Shown here one piece after another: positions 1 through 8,780 of a DNA stretch of 44,351 nucleotides. The stretch comes from an uncultured Lachnospiraceae bacterium (lineage in GTDB: Bacteria; Bacillota; Clostridia; Lachnospirales; Lachnospiraceae), in contig CAJOGN010000010.1 of NCBI GenBank assembly GCA_905234245.1, positions 1 to 44,351 of the forward strand. Reading direction: 5' to 3'. The notes beneath the pieces are model-generated. The model had not been told where the DNA came from and searched no databases. It saw only the letters and a program-made list of their open reading frames with translations. A program made the translations under genes and the position numbers. The stretch's first letter is position 1. Every line of letters starts with the position of its first letter.

Positions 1-534
1 AAGCTTGGCACAGGTTACCATTAAGGAATTACCCATATTAAATCTTGCGTCACCCATGTATACGAATTTCAAGCCTTCAATTCGTCCGAATTTCTCCTTG
101 ATGGTAAGCATATCTGCTATCATCTGTGTTGGGTGAAATTCGTTAGTTAATCCGTTCCATACAACAACACCAGAATACTTGGCAAGTGCCTCTACTCTCT
201 CCTGCTCGAAGCCTCTGTACTCGATTCCATCGAACATTCTGCCAAGAACTCTTGCTGTATCTCTCATAGATTCCTTCTTGCCAATCTGCGAACTGTCAGG
301 GTCAAGATATGTGGTATGCATTCCCAGATCATGGGCAGCCACCTCGAAGGAACATCTTGTCCTTGTAGATGTCTTCTCGAATATCAATGCAATATTCTTA
401 CCCTTGAGACAATCGTCATGCGGTATTCCCTTCTTCTTCTCCTCTTTTAACTGTGCGGCCACATCTATAAGATACCTGATTTCATCAGGCTCAAAATCCA
501 TGAGCTTAAGAAAATTCCTTCCTGAAAGATTCAT
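1..534 (-). CDS. argF: ornithine carbamoyltransferase, 5' part (partial)
   Basis: The gene encodes ornithine carbamoyltransferase, which joins carbamoyl phosphate and ornithine to give citrulline in cytoplasmic arginine synthesis. The first 178 codons are present and the reading frame stays open to the left edge, so the C-terminal ornithine-binding half lies outside. The carbamoyl-phosphate-binding motif STRTR is at residues 56-60 and the family motif HPTQ lies near residue 135. The start at 534 is supported by an AGGAGG ribosome binding site at 542-547. The N-terminal sequence fits ArgF or the catabolic ArcB equally well. No arginine deiminase gene is visible, so ArgF is preferred. Confidence 0.93.
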   Translation of the reverse strand, partial: MNLSGRNFLKLMDFEPDEIRYLIDVAAQLKEEKKKGIPHDDCLKGKNIALIFEKTSTRTRCSFEVAAHDLGMHTTYLDPDSSQIGKKESMRDTARVLGRMFDGIEYRGFEQERVEALAKYSGVVVWNGLTNEFHPTQMIADMLTIKEKFGRIEGLKFVYMGDARFNMGNSLMVTCAKL

Positions 535-587
535 TATTATTTCCTCCTAATAATATCTATATAATCAAAATGTAAATTGAATAATCC

Positions 588-599
588 AAATAATTATTT
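588..599. promoter_or_regulatory. AT-rich palindrome upstream of argF, possible ArgR site
   Basis: AAATAATTATTT is a perfect 12-bp palindrome about 55 bp upstream of the argF start. It sits inside a longer TTGAA...TTCAA quasi-palindrome at roughly 577-603. ArgR boxes in Firmicutes are AT-rich imperfect palindromes of about 18 bp, so the position suits arginine control. The composition is so AT-rich that chance is a real alternative. Confidence 0.2.
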
Positions 600-671
600 T
601 CAAAAACACTACAACATATATTCTACCATATTTGCTTAAAGTATATGCAAAAAAATCAACTATATTAAATT

Positions 672-699
672 CAAAAAAACGACTACTTTAAAGTAGTCG
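672..699 (-). terminator. rho-independent terminator of the SleB-type hydrolase gene
   Basis: A perfect 20-bp palindrome at 680-699 (arms CGACTACTTT / AAAGTAGTCG) is followed on the minus strand by a run of seven T (672-679 read in reverse). It lies 33 bp past the stop codon of the 733-1713 gene. There is no T run on the plus side, so it works in one direction. Confidence 0.88.
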
Positions 700-732
700 C
701 CTTGAAAATCTATCTATACTGCTTTTAACATT

Positions 733-1713
733 TTAGAAGAATACGTTGTCACCAATAACTGTTCCTGAGTAACCTGTAGATGTACTCCTAAAGCTTACCT
801 TGCCACCAACGATGTCTTCACCAGCAAGGGCTGCCTCAGCAGCTCTTATTGCAGCCGAACTTGGTCCTCTTGAAATGATACGAGACAGTCCAGCTATTCC
901 GCCTGTGAATTGTCCCTTCTGATCAATAACTCCTGCTATTGTATCAGGATAAGAAGATGAACGAACTCTGTTCATTACTACTGAAGCAACTGCAAGCATT
1001 CCCTGATATCCGCTTCCGCCTGCTTCCTTCTCAACGATTGCTGCAAGAAGTGTTACTTCATCAGTAGACGCACCATAGCTTTCCTTCTGAGTAGATGTTA
1101 CAGAGCTTGATGATGAAGCTGCTGCCTTAGCCTTAGCTGCCTCTTGTCTTGCTGCCTCTTCAGCTGCTGCCTGAAATGCTGCTATCTGTGCATTCTCTTC
1201 GTCAACAGTAATTCCTACACCACCGTTATATCCAACTGCATTAGCAAAATCTCTACAAGCTGTTCCTGTAAGACTAACATCAGCCTTAATATATCCTGAC
1301 AGATTACCAGATGTAATCTGATACCAACCATCGTTAGTAAGGGACTCAACTCTTGCCATGTCACCTCTTCTTAGCTTACCTGCAATCTCAGCATCATCGG
1401 AAGGTGCCACTCTTACATAAGCAAAATCCTCTACATTTGCCATAAGACTAAGAATCCACTTAGCTGATTCTGAATCAAGTCCTACACTTGTTACATTATT
1501 GTTACCAACTAGGAGAGCGTTATCATCTACATACATGCTTGAGATAATGCCCGATGTTGTTCCCTTGTAGGCGTTGTCATCGTTAGCACTGCTGTTAAAA
1601 GCAGCTGTTCCAACCATTGCTGTAAATGCTAATGTTACTGCTCCAGCCTGTATAAGTCTCTTAGTTGGGATTCTGTTTTTATTTTCCTTTGTTAACTTTT
1701 TGTTAAGATTCAT
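733..1713 (-). CDS. cell-wall hydrolase with SH3 and SleB (Hydrolase_2) domains
   Basis: This 326-residue protein is predicted to be exported and to cut peptidoglycan. A basic N-terminus and a hydrophobic stretch around residues 20-43 act as signal peptide or membrane anchor. A bacterial SH3-like domain follows at about residues 95-150, then an Ala/Glu-rich linker (about 178-215). The C-terminus is a SleB-type hydrolase domain (about 218-326), with the EKEAGG motif carrying the likely catalytic Glu and the VVMNRVRS helix typical of the family. Such proteins are spore-cortex lytic enzymes in sporeformers but also occur as vegetative hydrolases. The SH3 domain and the WalR-like site in its promoter favour a vegetative role. 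It has its own promoter and terminator and is monocistronic. Confidence 0.88.
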   Translation of the reverse strand: MNLNKKLTKENKNRIPTKRLIQAGAVTLAFTAMVGTAAFNSSANDDNAYKGTTSGIISSMYVDDNALLVGNNNVTSVGLDSESAKWILSLMANVEDFAYVRVAPSDDAEIAGKLRRGDMARVESLTNDGWYQITSGNLSGYIKADVSLTGTACRDFANAVGYNGGVGITVDEENAQIAAFQAAAEEAARQEAAKAKAAASSSSSVTSTQKESYGASTDEVTLLAAIVEKEAGGSGYQGMLAVASVVMNRVRSSSYPDTIAGVIDQKGQFTGGIAGLSRIISRGPSSAAIRAAEAALAGEDIVGGKVSFRSTSTGYSGTVIGDNVFF

Positions 1714-1728
1714 TCTTTCTTTACCCCC

Positions 1729-1764
1729 ATATTCGCCAAATGTATTACAAAATGTTGCGAATAT
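1729..1764 (-). promoter_or_regulatory. hairpin in the 5' leader of the hydrolase gene
   Basis: ATATTCGC at 1729-1736 and GCGAATAT at 1757-1764 are perfectly complementary, with a 20-nt loop. In the minus-strand mRNA the hairpin ends next to the G-rich stretch (1724-1728) that serves as ribosome binding site, so it could modulate translation. There is no T run, so it is not a terminator. Confidence 0.4.
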
Positions 1765-1772
1765 TTTAATTT

Positions 1773-1789
1773 GTTACAGATTTGTTACG
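1773..1789 (-). promoter_or_regulatory. WalR-like direct repeat at the hydrolase transcription start
   Basis: On the minus strand the site reads CGTAAC, five bases, TGTAAC. The WalR (YycF) consensus in Firmicutes is TGTWAH-N5-TGTWAH, so there is one mismatch. It overlaps the predicted transcription start of a cell-wall hydrolase gene, the kind of gene controlled by WalRK. A box placed over the start would suggest repression. The assignment is an inference from motif and context. Confidence 0.45.
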
Positions 1790-1795
1790 ATTGGT

Positions 1796-1824
1796 ATCAT
1801 AACATCTAAGGGGATTATTGTCAA
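1796..1824 (-). promoter_or_regulatory. strong sigma-A promoter of the hydrolase gene
   Basis: On the minus strand a perfect -35 (TTGACA, 1819-1824) and a -10 (TATGAT, 1796-1801) are spaced by 17 bp. A TGT just before the -10 makes it an extended -10 as well. Transcription should start near 1789, giving a leader of about 75 nt. Confidence 0.88.
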
Positions 1825-1894
1825 CTTTTGTGCAAACTTTCCATTATTTTCACAATAATATCGCATTTTTTTCGATTTTTTATTCATTATATAC

Positions 1895-1918
1895 AAAAAA
1901 GACCGCCAAAGCGGTCTT
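1895..1918 (-). terminator. rho-independent terminator after murG
   Basis: AAGACCGC and GCGGTCTT (1899-1918) form an 8-bp stem with a 4-nt loop. On the minus strand it is followed by a run of T (1895-1900 in reverse). It is 20 bp past the murG stop and closes the long pan-coa-murG transcription unit. Confidence 0.88.
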
Positions 1919-1938
1919 AACAGAATTGCAACATATTA

Positions 1939-3000
1939 CTATGAGACTTCCTCAATCAGGTTAATTATGGTCTCAATAGGGTTACTTGTCTTACTAGCAG
2001 CCATCTTGCTTATGTACTCGTCACGATTGTTATAAACCTTCATAACAGCCTTCATAAATGTCTCAGAGGTTATATCCTCTTCCTCTAACACCTCGGAAAA
2101 TCCCTGCTTCTTGAAGGACTTGGCATTAAGAATCTGGTCTCCCCTACTTGCGTTAGCACTTAATGGAATGAGAAGATGTGGCTTCTTAAGTGCAAGAAGC
2201 TCACATATAGCATTTGCACCAGCACGAGATATAACCATATCTGCCGCAGCAAATATATCATTTAACTCATCAGATATATATTCGTACTGATTATATCCCT
2301 CTACATTATTATATGATTCATCAATCTTGCCCTTGCCACATAGATGAACGATGTTAAATGTCTTGAGAAGCTCATCAAGATTCTCTCTAACACATTCGTT
2401 AACTGCCTGCGCCCCTGTGCTTCCACCGATAATCATAAGCACAGGTTTGTCACTGCCAAAGCCTAAGAATTCTAATCCCTTGTTCTTATCACCTTCAAAT
2501 AGCTCTTGTCTGATTGGACATCCTGTAAGCCTTGACTTTCCTTCCGGAAGATGTGCGGCCGTCTCTGGGAAATTGTGACACACATAGGTTGCTCTTGGAA
2601 TTGCCAGCTTATTGGCAAGTCCTGGGGTTATATCTGACTCATGTATTATTACAGGAATGTGCAGCTTCTTAGCCGCGAACACAACAGGAACTGTTACAAA
2701 TCCTCCTTTGGAAAATACAACATCTGGCTTAACATGCTTAAGAATCTTCTTAGCCTCGCCATAGCCCTTCATAACTCTAAAAGGATCTGAGAAATTCTTC
2801 AAATCAAAATATCTTCTTAGCTTGCCAGAAGAAATGCCGAAGTATTCTACACCCTGCTTCTTAATTAAATCCTTCTCTATTCCATTATAAGAACCAATAT
2901 AAGATATCTCATATCCTTCTTCTCTTAGTCTTGGGAACAAGGCAACATTAGGTGTTACATGTCCTGCGGTTCCTCCGCCTGTCATGACTATCTTCTTCAT
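1939..3000 (-). CDS. murG: undecaprenyl-PP-MurNAc-pentapeptide GlcNAc transferase MurG
   Basis: MurG adds GlcNAc from UDP-GlcNAc to lipid I, making lipid II at the inner face of the membrane. The 353-residue length is normal. The N-terminal glycine-rich loop GGGTAGH is at residues 8-14, with Ala in place of the common second Gly. The C-terminal UDP-binding region has [10 protein letters not shown] and [18 protein letters not shown], both typical of MurG. The ribosome binding site AAGGAG is 11 bp from the ATG, a little long. It is the last gene of the run and lies 70 bp after the HIT gene. MurG is usually found in the dcw cluster; here it stands apart from other division and wall genes. Confidence 0.96.
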   Translation of the reverse strand: MKKIVMTGGGTAGHVTPNVALFPRLREEGYEISYIGSYNGIEKDLIKKQGVEYFGISSGKLRRYFDLKNFSDPFRVMKGYGEAKKILKHVKPDVVFSKGGFVTVPVVFAAKKLHIPVIIHESDITPGLANKLAIPRATYVCHNFPETAAHLPEGKSRLTGCPIRQELFEGDKNKGLEFLGFGSDKPVLMIIGGSTGAQAVNECVRENLDELLKTFNIVHLCGKGKIDESYNNVEGYNQYEYISDELNDIFAAADMVISRAGANAICELLALKKPHLLIPLSANASRGDQILNAKSFKKQGFSEVLEEEDITSETFMKAVMKVYNNRDEYISKMAASKTSNPIETIINLIEEVS

Positions 3001-3070
3001 ACTACCGCTAACTCCTTCTTCGTTATTCTAACCTTAATTATTCACAATCAAAAACTATTCTTACGCATCT

Positions 3071-3478
3071 CTAGCTTAAAGACTTGCAGATGTCTTCCAT
3101 CTCTTCAGGAGTAAACTCTTCGTGACCCCATGTAAGAATAGATTTACCGTCCTTATATCTTGGAATAAGATGCATATGGAAATGAAATACTGTCTGACCA
3201 GCCACTTCCTTATTGTTCTGTAGGATATTGAAGCCTTCACATCCCAACTTATCTGTCATAGATATTGTAAGCTTCTTAGCAAGCTTAAAGGCCTTGCCTG
3301 CAAGTTCTTCGTCAATCTCATATATATCCTTATAATGAGATTTAGGAATGATTAGAGAATGGCCCTTGGTTGCAGGTGCGGCATCAAGAATGACCTTGAA
3401 GTCGTCGTCCTCATAGATACTATTAGTTGGAATGTCTCCATTAGCTAACTTACAAAAAATACAATTATCGTCCTTCAT
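3071..3478 (-). CDS. HIT family (Hint-like) nucleotide hydrolase
   Basis: This 135-residue histidine triad protein carries the motif HFHMH (His99, His101, His103), followed by LIPR. Residues 6-9 (CIFC) with a later His suggest the zinc-binding form of the Hint branch. These cytoplasmic enzymes hydrolyse purine nucleotide phosphoramidates or adenylates; the physiological substrate is unknown. The ribosome binding site GGAGGAAA lies in the 12-bp gap after the preceding flavodoxin-like gene, so it is part of the same transcript. Confidence 0.92.
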   Translation of the reverse strand: MKDDNCIFCKLANGDIPTNSIYEDDDFKVILDAAPATKGHSLIIPKSHYKDIYEIDEELAGKAFKLAKKLTISMTDKLGCEGFNILQNNKEVAGQTVFHFHMHLIPRYKDGKSILTWGHEEFTPEEMEDICKSLS

Positions 3479-3490
3479 AATATTTCCTCC

Positions 3491-4489
3491 TTAATGTTGC
3501 CTACTATGAATCAAATTATCTAGTAGAGATAACGAACTGAGTTCGCCCCTTGCGGTCATATGGCTTAGGGAGAATGCGCCCTGGAATGTCTTGCGTCCTG
3601 CAACAATCTGGTCGAGCACTCTTGCTGGCAGCTTACCAGTAAAGTTAATATCTTCCTCTTCGCCAAAGTGACAGTCAATTACATCTCCATGTACTCCTAT
3701 AAAGAGTGGTTTCTCGCGTCCTTCTATTATAAGAGAATAATTCACATCTACTCCCTGTGGGTGGAAATGGTTAACAAAATCATTAACATACTCGTCTGCC
3801 TCATCAGAGAATTCGTCACCCATCTGCTTAGAATAAATGGAAGCAAGCTCCATAACATCTTCTCTCTGTTGCTTAACGAAGATGTCATCAGATACATACT
3901 CTGATAATTGCTCTCCCTCTTCTGGTGTGAGATTAAGCTGTTGAGGTCTTGCAACAGTTCTCGATACTGCCTGATTACTTGTTGGCAGTCCTTTCATCTT
4001 ATGAGAAATTGTTCTGAACATATTCTCTGTCATCTTCTCTATGATATGGGAATATTCTCTACTATTCTCAAAGGAACTCATATCCTCTACATAGCCACAT
4101 AGTCCGTCACAAGGTATACCTCCAAGAATCTCCCACGCCTTCTTAAGCTCAAGAACTCCTTCTCTCTCACCGTATGTGGTAGACATAACTACTGGCTGCA
4201 TATAAATCGACTCGAACTTCTCCTTGTCTCCATAAAGCCAGCAGGCATCTAGGAACTGTGTCATATAGCCACCAATTCCCAACCATTCAACAGTAGTTGC
4301 AAGAATGATGCCATCCACATTCTTAAGTGTCTGTGGAAGGGTTGATATCTGATTCTTCTGTTCATATATGTTATATCTATGAACTTCAACCTTGAAGTCA
4401 TCTGATAAAACCTTCTCTATTTTCTTAAGTGCATACAGTGTAGGGTCATCAAGATTACCTCTTCCACCATAATAAATGTTGATTCTCAT
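3491..4489 (-). CDS. flavodoxin-fold FMN reductase-like protein fused to an SCP2-like domain
   Basis: This 332-residue protein has two parts. Residues 1 to about 175 look like an NAD(P)H-dependent FMN reductase or flavodoxin fold: an IYYGGRGN start, the DGIILATTVEWLGIGGYMTQFLD segment of flavin-binding loops, and VVMSTTYGEREG. Residues from about 225 to the end resemble a sterol-carrier-protein 2 (SCP2) domain, which holds a hydrophobic ligand, with the ending TGKLPARVLDQIVAGRKTFQGAFSLS. The start ATG shares one base with the stop of the upstream lipoprotein gene (TAATG), so translation is coupled. A redox act on a lipophilic or cofactor-like ligand is plausible, but the substrate is unknown. 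Confidence 0.72.
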   Translation of the reverse strand: MRINIYYGGRGNLDDPTLYALKKIEKVLSDDFKVEVHRYNIYEQKNQISTLPQTLKNVDGIILATTVEWLGIGGYMTQFLDACWLYGDKEKFESIYMQPVVMSTTYGEREGVLELKKAWEILGGIPCDGLCGYVEDMSSFENSREYSHIIEKMTENMFRTISHKMKGLPTSNQAVSRTVARPQQLNLTPEEGEQLSEYVSDDIFVKQQREDVMELASIYSKQMGDEFSDEADEYVNDFVNHFHPQGVDVNYSLIIEGREKPLFIGVHGDVIDCHFGEEEDINFTGKLPARVLDQIVAGRKTFQGAFSLSHMTARGELSSLSLLDNLIHSRQH

Positions 4490-5487
4490 TAATTCATTCT
4501 CCTGTGATATTCTCCATTATAGTACTTGCAATTACAGTACTTTGATATATTGTATTCCTTAGGCAGCTTGCCAATCTTAACTAGGAATTTGATTGTATCA
4601 TTAAGAGATGCTATGTCTTGTGATGTAATAGCTACGCTATAATTATACTTCGGTAGCATAGACTTAACCTGACTTACATCTAGTCCAAGATAGTTAGCTA
4701 CATACTCCCATGTCTCATCAGACGTATATGGGATATTATCTGCTGCCTTCTTATATTCCTTAAGTATTGTCTCAACCACCTTAGGATTGACTTCACAATA
4801 TGATTCTCTTCCAACAATTGTATTAGTTCCTTCCAGTCCACAATCTGAACCCTGTGCAAGAATTCTATAATTGCCTGAATCAGTAAGCTTAGTTACTCCT
4901 GGTTCCCACAAGGAGATAGCATCTACCTGTCCACTTTCTAGCATATCTGGCATGCTAGACACTGTTCCACTTACAAGCTCTATATCATCAAATGTCATGC
5001 CTCCACTTGCAAGATATTTATCTAGCATATTATGACTAGTACTTCCAAGTACGGTGGCAACCTTCTTACCCTTAAGCTCCTGCGGAGAATTAATAGTTGA
5101 ATTCTTAGGAACTACTATTGCATAAGAATCTGCTGCTTGAGCAGTTATTCCAACAACCTCACGCACACTTCCCTGCTCTATGGATGAAACAGTTGGCACA
5201 TCACCATACACACAAAGGTCAGTCTCCGCTTTGGCAATAGATGTATTCATAGGTGGACCTGATTGGAAGTCAAACCATATTACATTGACCCCCTGTTCCT
5301 TAAGAGCCTTCTCTAACTCACCAGTATGTCTGGCTATAAACATAGGAATAAAGGCTGCAGATGGCTGCACGCCTATACAAACAGTATTAGTAGATTCTCC
5401 ATCCTTTATATTGCCGTTGCCACATCCACTCAACATAGAGATAACAAGAACAGACATTACTATTAACGCAATAATTCTTTTTCTCAT
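4489..5487 (-). CDS. ABC transporter substrate-binding lipoprotein, SsuA/TauA/NMT1-like
   Basis: The protein has a lipoprotein signal: basic start, hydrophobic core and lipobox LSGC with Cys22. The body is a type II periplasmic binding fold of the SsuA/TauA/NMT1 group, with VKGK-like KGKKVATVLGSTSH, LESGQVDAISLWEP and a C-terminal hinge. An upstream in-frame ATG at 5505 is less likely. The ribosome binding site GAGGAG lies between it and the ATG at 5487, spans the coaBC stop, and gives normal spacing and a better signal peptide, so 332 residues are called. No permease or ATPase gene is adjacent, so this is an orphan binding protein. Relatives bind sulfonates, taurine or thiamine precursors; the ligand here is not known. 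Confidence 0.82.
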   Translation of the reverse strand: MRKRIIALIVMSVLVISMLSGCGNGNIKDGESTNTVCIGVQPSAAFIPMFIARHTGELEKALKEQGVNVIWFDFQSGPPMNTSIAKAETDLCVYGDVPTVSSIEQGSVREVVGITAQAADSYAIVVPKNSTINSPQELKGKKVATVLGSTSHNMLDKYLASGGMTFDDIELVSGTVSSMPDMLESGQVDAISLWEPGVTKLTDSGNYRILAQGSDCGLEGTNTIVGRESYCEVNPKVVETILKEYKKAADNIPYTSDETWEYVANYLGLDVSQVKSMLPKYNYSVAITSQDIASLNDTIKFLVKIGKLPKEYNISKYCNCKYYNGEYHRRMN

Positions 5488-5497
5488 AGCCTTCTCC

Positions 5498-6688
5498 TCA
5501 TGCATTTTTTAGTATATCGTTTAGAATTTCATGAGCAACATCTGCTTTAGACATAATTTCAAGTTCCCTTTGGCTGCTCTTTGTAATCAATGTTACTACA
5601 TTGGTATCTGTCCCAAAACCAGCCCCCTTGGTTTTAAGATTATTGGCCACTATCATATCTATATTTTTCTTATTAAGCTTTGTACGTGAATTCTCAATCA
5701 TATTCTCGGTTTCCATTGAAAATCCACAAATAAACTGATTATCCTTCTTTGTCTTACCAAGGTGAGCAATAATATCATCAGTCCTTTCAAGTTCAACACT
5801 TGAATTCGATTCCGATTTTTTAATCTTCTCTCCTGAGATATCTTTAGGTCTGTAGTCTGCAACTGCTGCAGCTTTAATCAATATATCAACTTCTGGGAAA
5901 TATTTTACGCATGATTCATACATATCCTTTGCACTAATGACATCCACAGTCTGTACATATGGGATTCTCTCTATATTAACAGGTCCTGATATAAGTACAA
6001 CTTCAGCTCCTCTTGCTGCCGCTTCCCTTGCAAGAGCATATCCCATCTTACCGGTTGAATGGTTGCTTATGAATCTGACGGGATCAAAAGCCTCTCTGGT
6101 AGGACCTGCAGTGACAAGTACTTTCTTACCTGTCATATCCTTCTCTCTTAGAATAGCCTTATAAATATATTCGAGTAAGACTTCAGGCTCCGGCATCTTA
6201 CCCTTGCCCACATCGCCGCAAGCCAAATGTCCTTCTGTCGGCTCAATCACCTCATATCCATATTTTTTAAGTGCCGCTATATTATCCTGGGTCACCTTCT
6301 TCTCATACATATGTGTATTCATGGCAGGCGCAACAAGCATAGCGCCTTCCATTGCCAATGCCGTTGTTGTGAGCATATCATCAGCAATACCGCACTTTAA
6401 CTTGGCAATAATATCTGCACTAGCAGGCGCAATCATCATGCAATCCGCCTTAGAAGCAAGTGATACATGCTCTACATTGAACTCATAATTTCTGTCAAAT
6501 GTATCTACTATACATTTATTATTTGTAAGCGTCTCAAACGTAATAGGATTAATAAAATTAGTTGCATTCTTCGTCATTATCACGTGCACATTAGCATGCT
6601 GTTTTACAAGCATTGACGCTAGATTTGCAATTTTATATGCGGCAATGGAACCGCTTACTCCTAGAATAACTGTCTTTCCCTTAAGCAT
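5498..6688 (-). CDS. coaBC: bifunctional phosphopantothenoylcysteine decarboxylase / phosphopantothenate-cysteine ligase
   Basis: CoaBC carries out two steps of CoA synthesis: CTP-dependent coupling of 4'-phosphopantothenate to cysteine (CoaB), then FMN-dependent decarboxylation to 4'-phosphopantetheine (CoaC). The CoaC domain (about 1-180) has His74 of the active site, the PAMNTHMY motif at 121-128 and the catalytic Cys157 in ACGDVGKGKM. The CoaB domain (about 185-396) has VTAGPTREAFDPVRFISNHSTG and AAAVADYRPK. The length of 396 is typical. It follows panD by 8 bp and so sits directly after the genes that make its pathway's precursor. Confidence 0.97.
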   Translation of the reverse strand: MLKGKTVILGVSGSIAAYKIANLASMLVKQHANVHVIMTKNATNFINPITFETLTNNKCIVDTFDRNYEFNVEHVSLASKADCMMIAPASADIIAKLKCGIADDMLTTTALAMEGAMLVAPAMNTHMYEKKVTQDNIAALKKYGYEVIEPTEGHLACGDVGKGKMPEPEVLLEYIYKAILREKDMTGKKVLVTAGPTREAFDPVRFISNHSTGKMGYALAREAAARGAEVVLISGPVNIERIPYVQTVDVISAKDMYESCVKYFPEVDILIKAAAVADYRPKDISGEKIKKSESNSSVELERTDDIIAHLGKTKKDNQFICGFSMETENMIENSRTKLNKKNIDMIVANNLKTKGAGFGTDTNVVTLITKSSQRELEIMSKADVAHEILNDILKNA

Positions 6689-6696
6689 CCTGTCCT

Positions 6697-7086
6697 CTAA
6701 TAATTCTTTATTTCTCCGTGCTTCTCATATCTGGCCACAGAAACTATATTGTTGTCAGAATCTACAAAAACCACATGTGGCTTATGAGATTCTGCTTCTT
6801 CTCTATCCATCTTGCAATAACACATAATGATAATATGATCGCCCTCGCGAACCATTCGAGCCGCTGCCCCGTTAAGACAAATCTGTCCAGAACCTCTTTC
6901 GCCCTCTATGGTATATGTCTCAAATCTGTTGCCATTCTCCACATCTACAATCTGAACCATCTCATACTCGAGAATATCAGCCGCTTCAAGAAGCAACGGA
7001 TCTACTGTAATAGAACCCACATAATCAAGATCAGCTTGCTTTACAACAGCTCTGTGTATCTTGCCCTTTAACATTGTTAGTTGCAT
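6697..7086 (-). CDS. panD: aspartate 1-decarboxylase proenzyme
   Basis: PanD makes beta-alanine from aspartate for pantothenate synthesis. The 129-residue proenzyme cleaves itself between Gly24 and Ser25 (YVGSIT) to create the pyruvoyl cofactor. With the start at 7086 the Gly24-Ser25 numbering matches the classic enzyme. The GAGGT ribosome binding site overlapping the end of panC supports this start. Three bases separate it from the panC stop, so the genes are probably coupled. Confidence 0.97.
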   Translation of the reverse strand: MQLTMLKGKIHRAVVKQADLDYVGSITVDPLLLEAADILEYEMVQIVDVENGNRFETYTIEGERGSGQICLNGAAARMVREGDHIIIMCYCKMDREEAESHKPHVVFVDSDNNIVSVARYEKHGEIKNY

Positions 7087-7088
7087 TC

Positions 7089-7940
7089 TTATACCTCATA
7101 TATAAAGTTATCGATAAGTCTTGTATTACCTATATAAACTGCTATAGCACATAGAATACTACCATCTATTATATCAACAGGTTCAATAGAATTCCAGTCC
7201 GTTATTTCTACATAGTCAATTTTAGCATGAGGTTCTTTGGAAATTATATCTTCAATCCTTTTTTTTACAGCCAAGGCACTCTTTTCTCCCTCTTCAACCA
7301 TCTGCTTTCCAGCGATTAATGCCTTATTAAGCACAGTTGCCGCTTGTCTTTCTTCCGAGCTAAGATATGTGTTCCTCGAACTTTTTGCCAATCCATCATC
7401 TTCTCTTATTATGGGACATCCAACAATTTCTATATTGACATTTAAATCTCTTACCATTCTTCTTACAACAGCAAGCTGCTGAGCATCTTTCTGACCAAAA
7501 TACGCTCTGTCAGCTTCTGACAGATTAAAAAGCTTCGTAACTACAGTGCACACACCGTTAAAATGTCCCGGCCTTCTAGCACCACACAGGTTTTCAGAAA
7601 CTCCCGCTACACTTACGGTTGTGGAAAAATCCGATGCATACATATCAGAAGGTTCTGGATGAAATACCATATCAGCCCCAAGGCTTTCTATCATTTTTAA
7701 ATCTGCATCAAAATCACGGGGATATGTTTCAAGATCTTCGTTAGGTCCAAACTGTATAGGGTTTACAAATACACTTACCATAACCTTGTCATTGTCTTCA
7801 ACTGCCTTCTTTATCAAAGAGCCGTGCCCCTCATGAAGGTATCCCATGGTTGGAACAAGTCCTATGCTATATCCTTGTTTTTTCCATTCTTTGATTACCT
7901 CTTTTACCTCTGCCGGCGTTCTTGTAACTGTTACTTTCAT
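7089..7940 (-). CDS. panC: pantothenate synthetase
   Basis: PanC joins pantoate and beta-alanine with ATP, via a pantoyl-adenylate. The 283-residue protein has the nucleotidyltransferase HxGH-type motif as HEGH (His36, His39) in [10 protein letters not shown], plus the family segments [12 protein letters not shown] and SSRNTYLS. Its ATG directly follows the TAG of panB with no gap. The ribosome binding site AAGGAG lies inside the panB end. Confidence 0.97.
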   Translation of the reverse strand: MKVTVTRTPAEVKEVIKEWKKQGYSIGLVPTMGYLHEGHGSLIKKAVEDNDKVMVSVFVNPIQFGPNEDLETYPRDFDADLKMIESLGADMVFHPEPSDMYASDFSTTVSVAGVSENLCGARRPGHFNGVCTVVTKLFNLSEADRAYFGQKDAQQLAVVRRMVRDLNVNIEIVGCPIIREDDGLAKSSRNTYLSSEERQAATVLNKALIAGKQMVEEGEKSALAVKKRIEDIISKEPHAKIDYVEITDWNSIEPVDIIDGSILCAIAVYIGNTRLIDNFIYEV

Positions 7941-8780
7941 CTATCTATACTCCTTATATATATCTTCCATTATCTCATCATCTATCTTGAAAGTATGTTC
8001 TTTCGCTGGATATGCTCCAGACTTTACCTCGTCTCTATAAGATTCGAAGGCCTTAGTCATTGCATCTCCAACATTGGCAAAATATTTTACAAACTTAGGC
8101 TTAAAATCCGTAAACATTCCCAACATGTCCTGATATACAAGCACCTGTCCATCACATCCGTTACCAGCTCCTATACCTATGGTTGGTATATCAAGAATTT
8201 CTGTAATGAAGGATGCAAGCTTTTCAGGGATACATTCAAGCGTAACCATAAAAGCGCCAGCCTCCTGCACGCTTAAAGCATCTTCCACAATCTGTTTTGC
8301 CTTCTGTATGTCTTTGCCCTGTACCTTAAACCCGCCAAAAGCATTGGTAGACTGAGGTGTCATTCCCACATGGGCACACACCGGTATGCCCGTCTTAGTT
8401 ATGGCTTTAATCTGCTCACAGACACTTGCACCACCCTCAAGCTTTATTGCCTGGGCATGCCCTTCTTTGATAAGTCTTCCTGCATTGTACACTGCGTCAT
8501 ATACAGATGTCTGATATGACATAAATGGCATATCGGCAATTACAAAAGCATCTTTGGCGCCCCTGCTTACACACGCTGTGTGATGTATCATATCCTCCAT
8601 TGTAACCGGAAGAGTATCTTCGTATCCAAGCATGGCCATACCAAGGGAATCTCCCACAAGGATGATATCAATTCCTGCTGCATCTATAAGCTTTGCAACC
8701 GAATAGTCATAGGCCGTAAGCATGGTTATTTTGTTTCCTTCTTCTTTTTGTTTTTTTAGTGTTAATATTGTGCTTTTCAC
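7941..8780 (-). CDS. panB: 3-methyl-2-oxobutanoate hydroxymethyltransferase (ketopantoate hydroxymethyltransferase)
   Basis: PanB transfers a hydroxymethyl group from methylene-tetrahydrofolate to 2-ketoisovalerate, giving ketopantoate. Family motifs in the 279 residues are [49 protein letters not shown] and [15 protein letters not shown]. The start codon is GTG at 8780, sharing four bases (GTGA) with the stop of the upstream PanG-like gene. A GGAGGT ribosome binding site at 8787-8792 fixes it. Confidence 0.97.
   Translation of the reverse strand: MKSTILTLKKQKEEGNKITMLTAYDYSVAKLIDAAGIDIILVGDSLGMAMLGYEDTLPVTMEDMIHHTACVSRGAKDAFVIADMPFMSYQTSVYDAVYNAGRLIKEGHAQAIKLEGGASVCEQIKAITKTGIPVCAHVGMTPQSTNAFGGFKVQGKDIQKAKQIVEDALSVQEAGAFMVTLECIPEKLASFITEILDIPTIGIGAGNGCDGQVLVYQDMLGMFTDFKPKFVKYFANVGDAMTKAFESYRDEVKSGAYPAKEHTFKIDDEIMEDIYKEYR

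Noticed and set aside
1714-1830. c-di-AMP riboswitch before the cell-wall hydrolase
   Set aside because: The predicted leader is only about 75 nt, too short for that riboswitch, and its conserved segments are absent.
4489-5505. Longer start of the substrate-binding lipoprotein at 5505
   Set aside because: The ribosome binding site would lie inside the coding part. The ATG at 5487 gives normal spacing and a normal lipoprotein signal.
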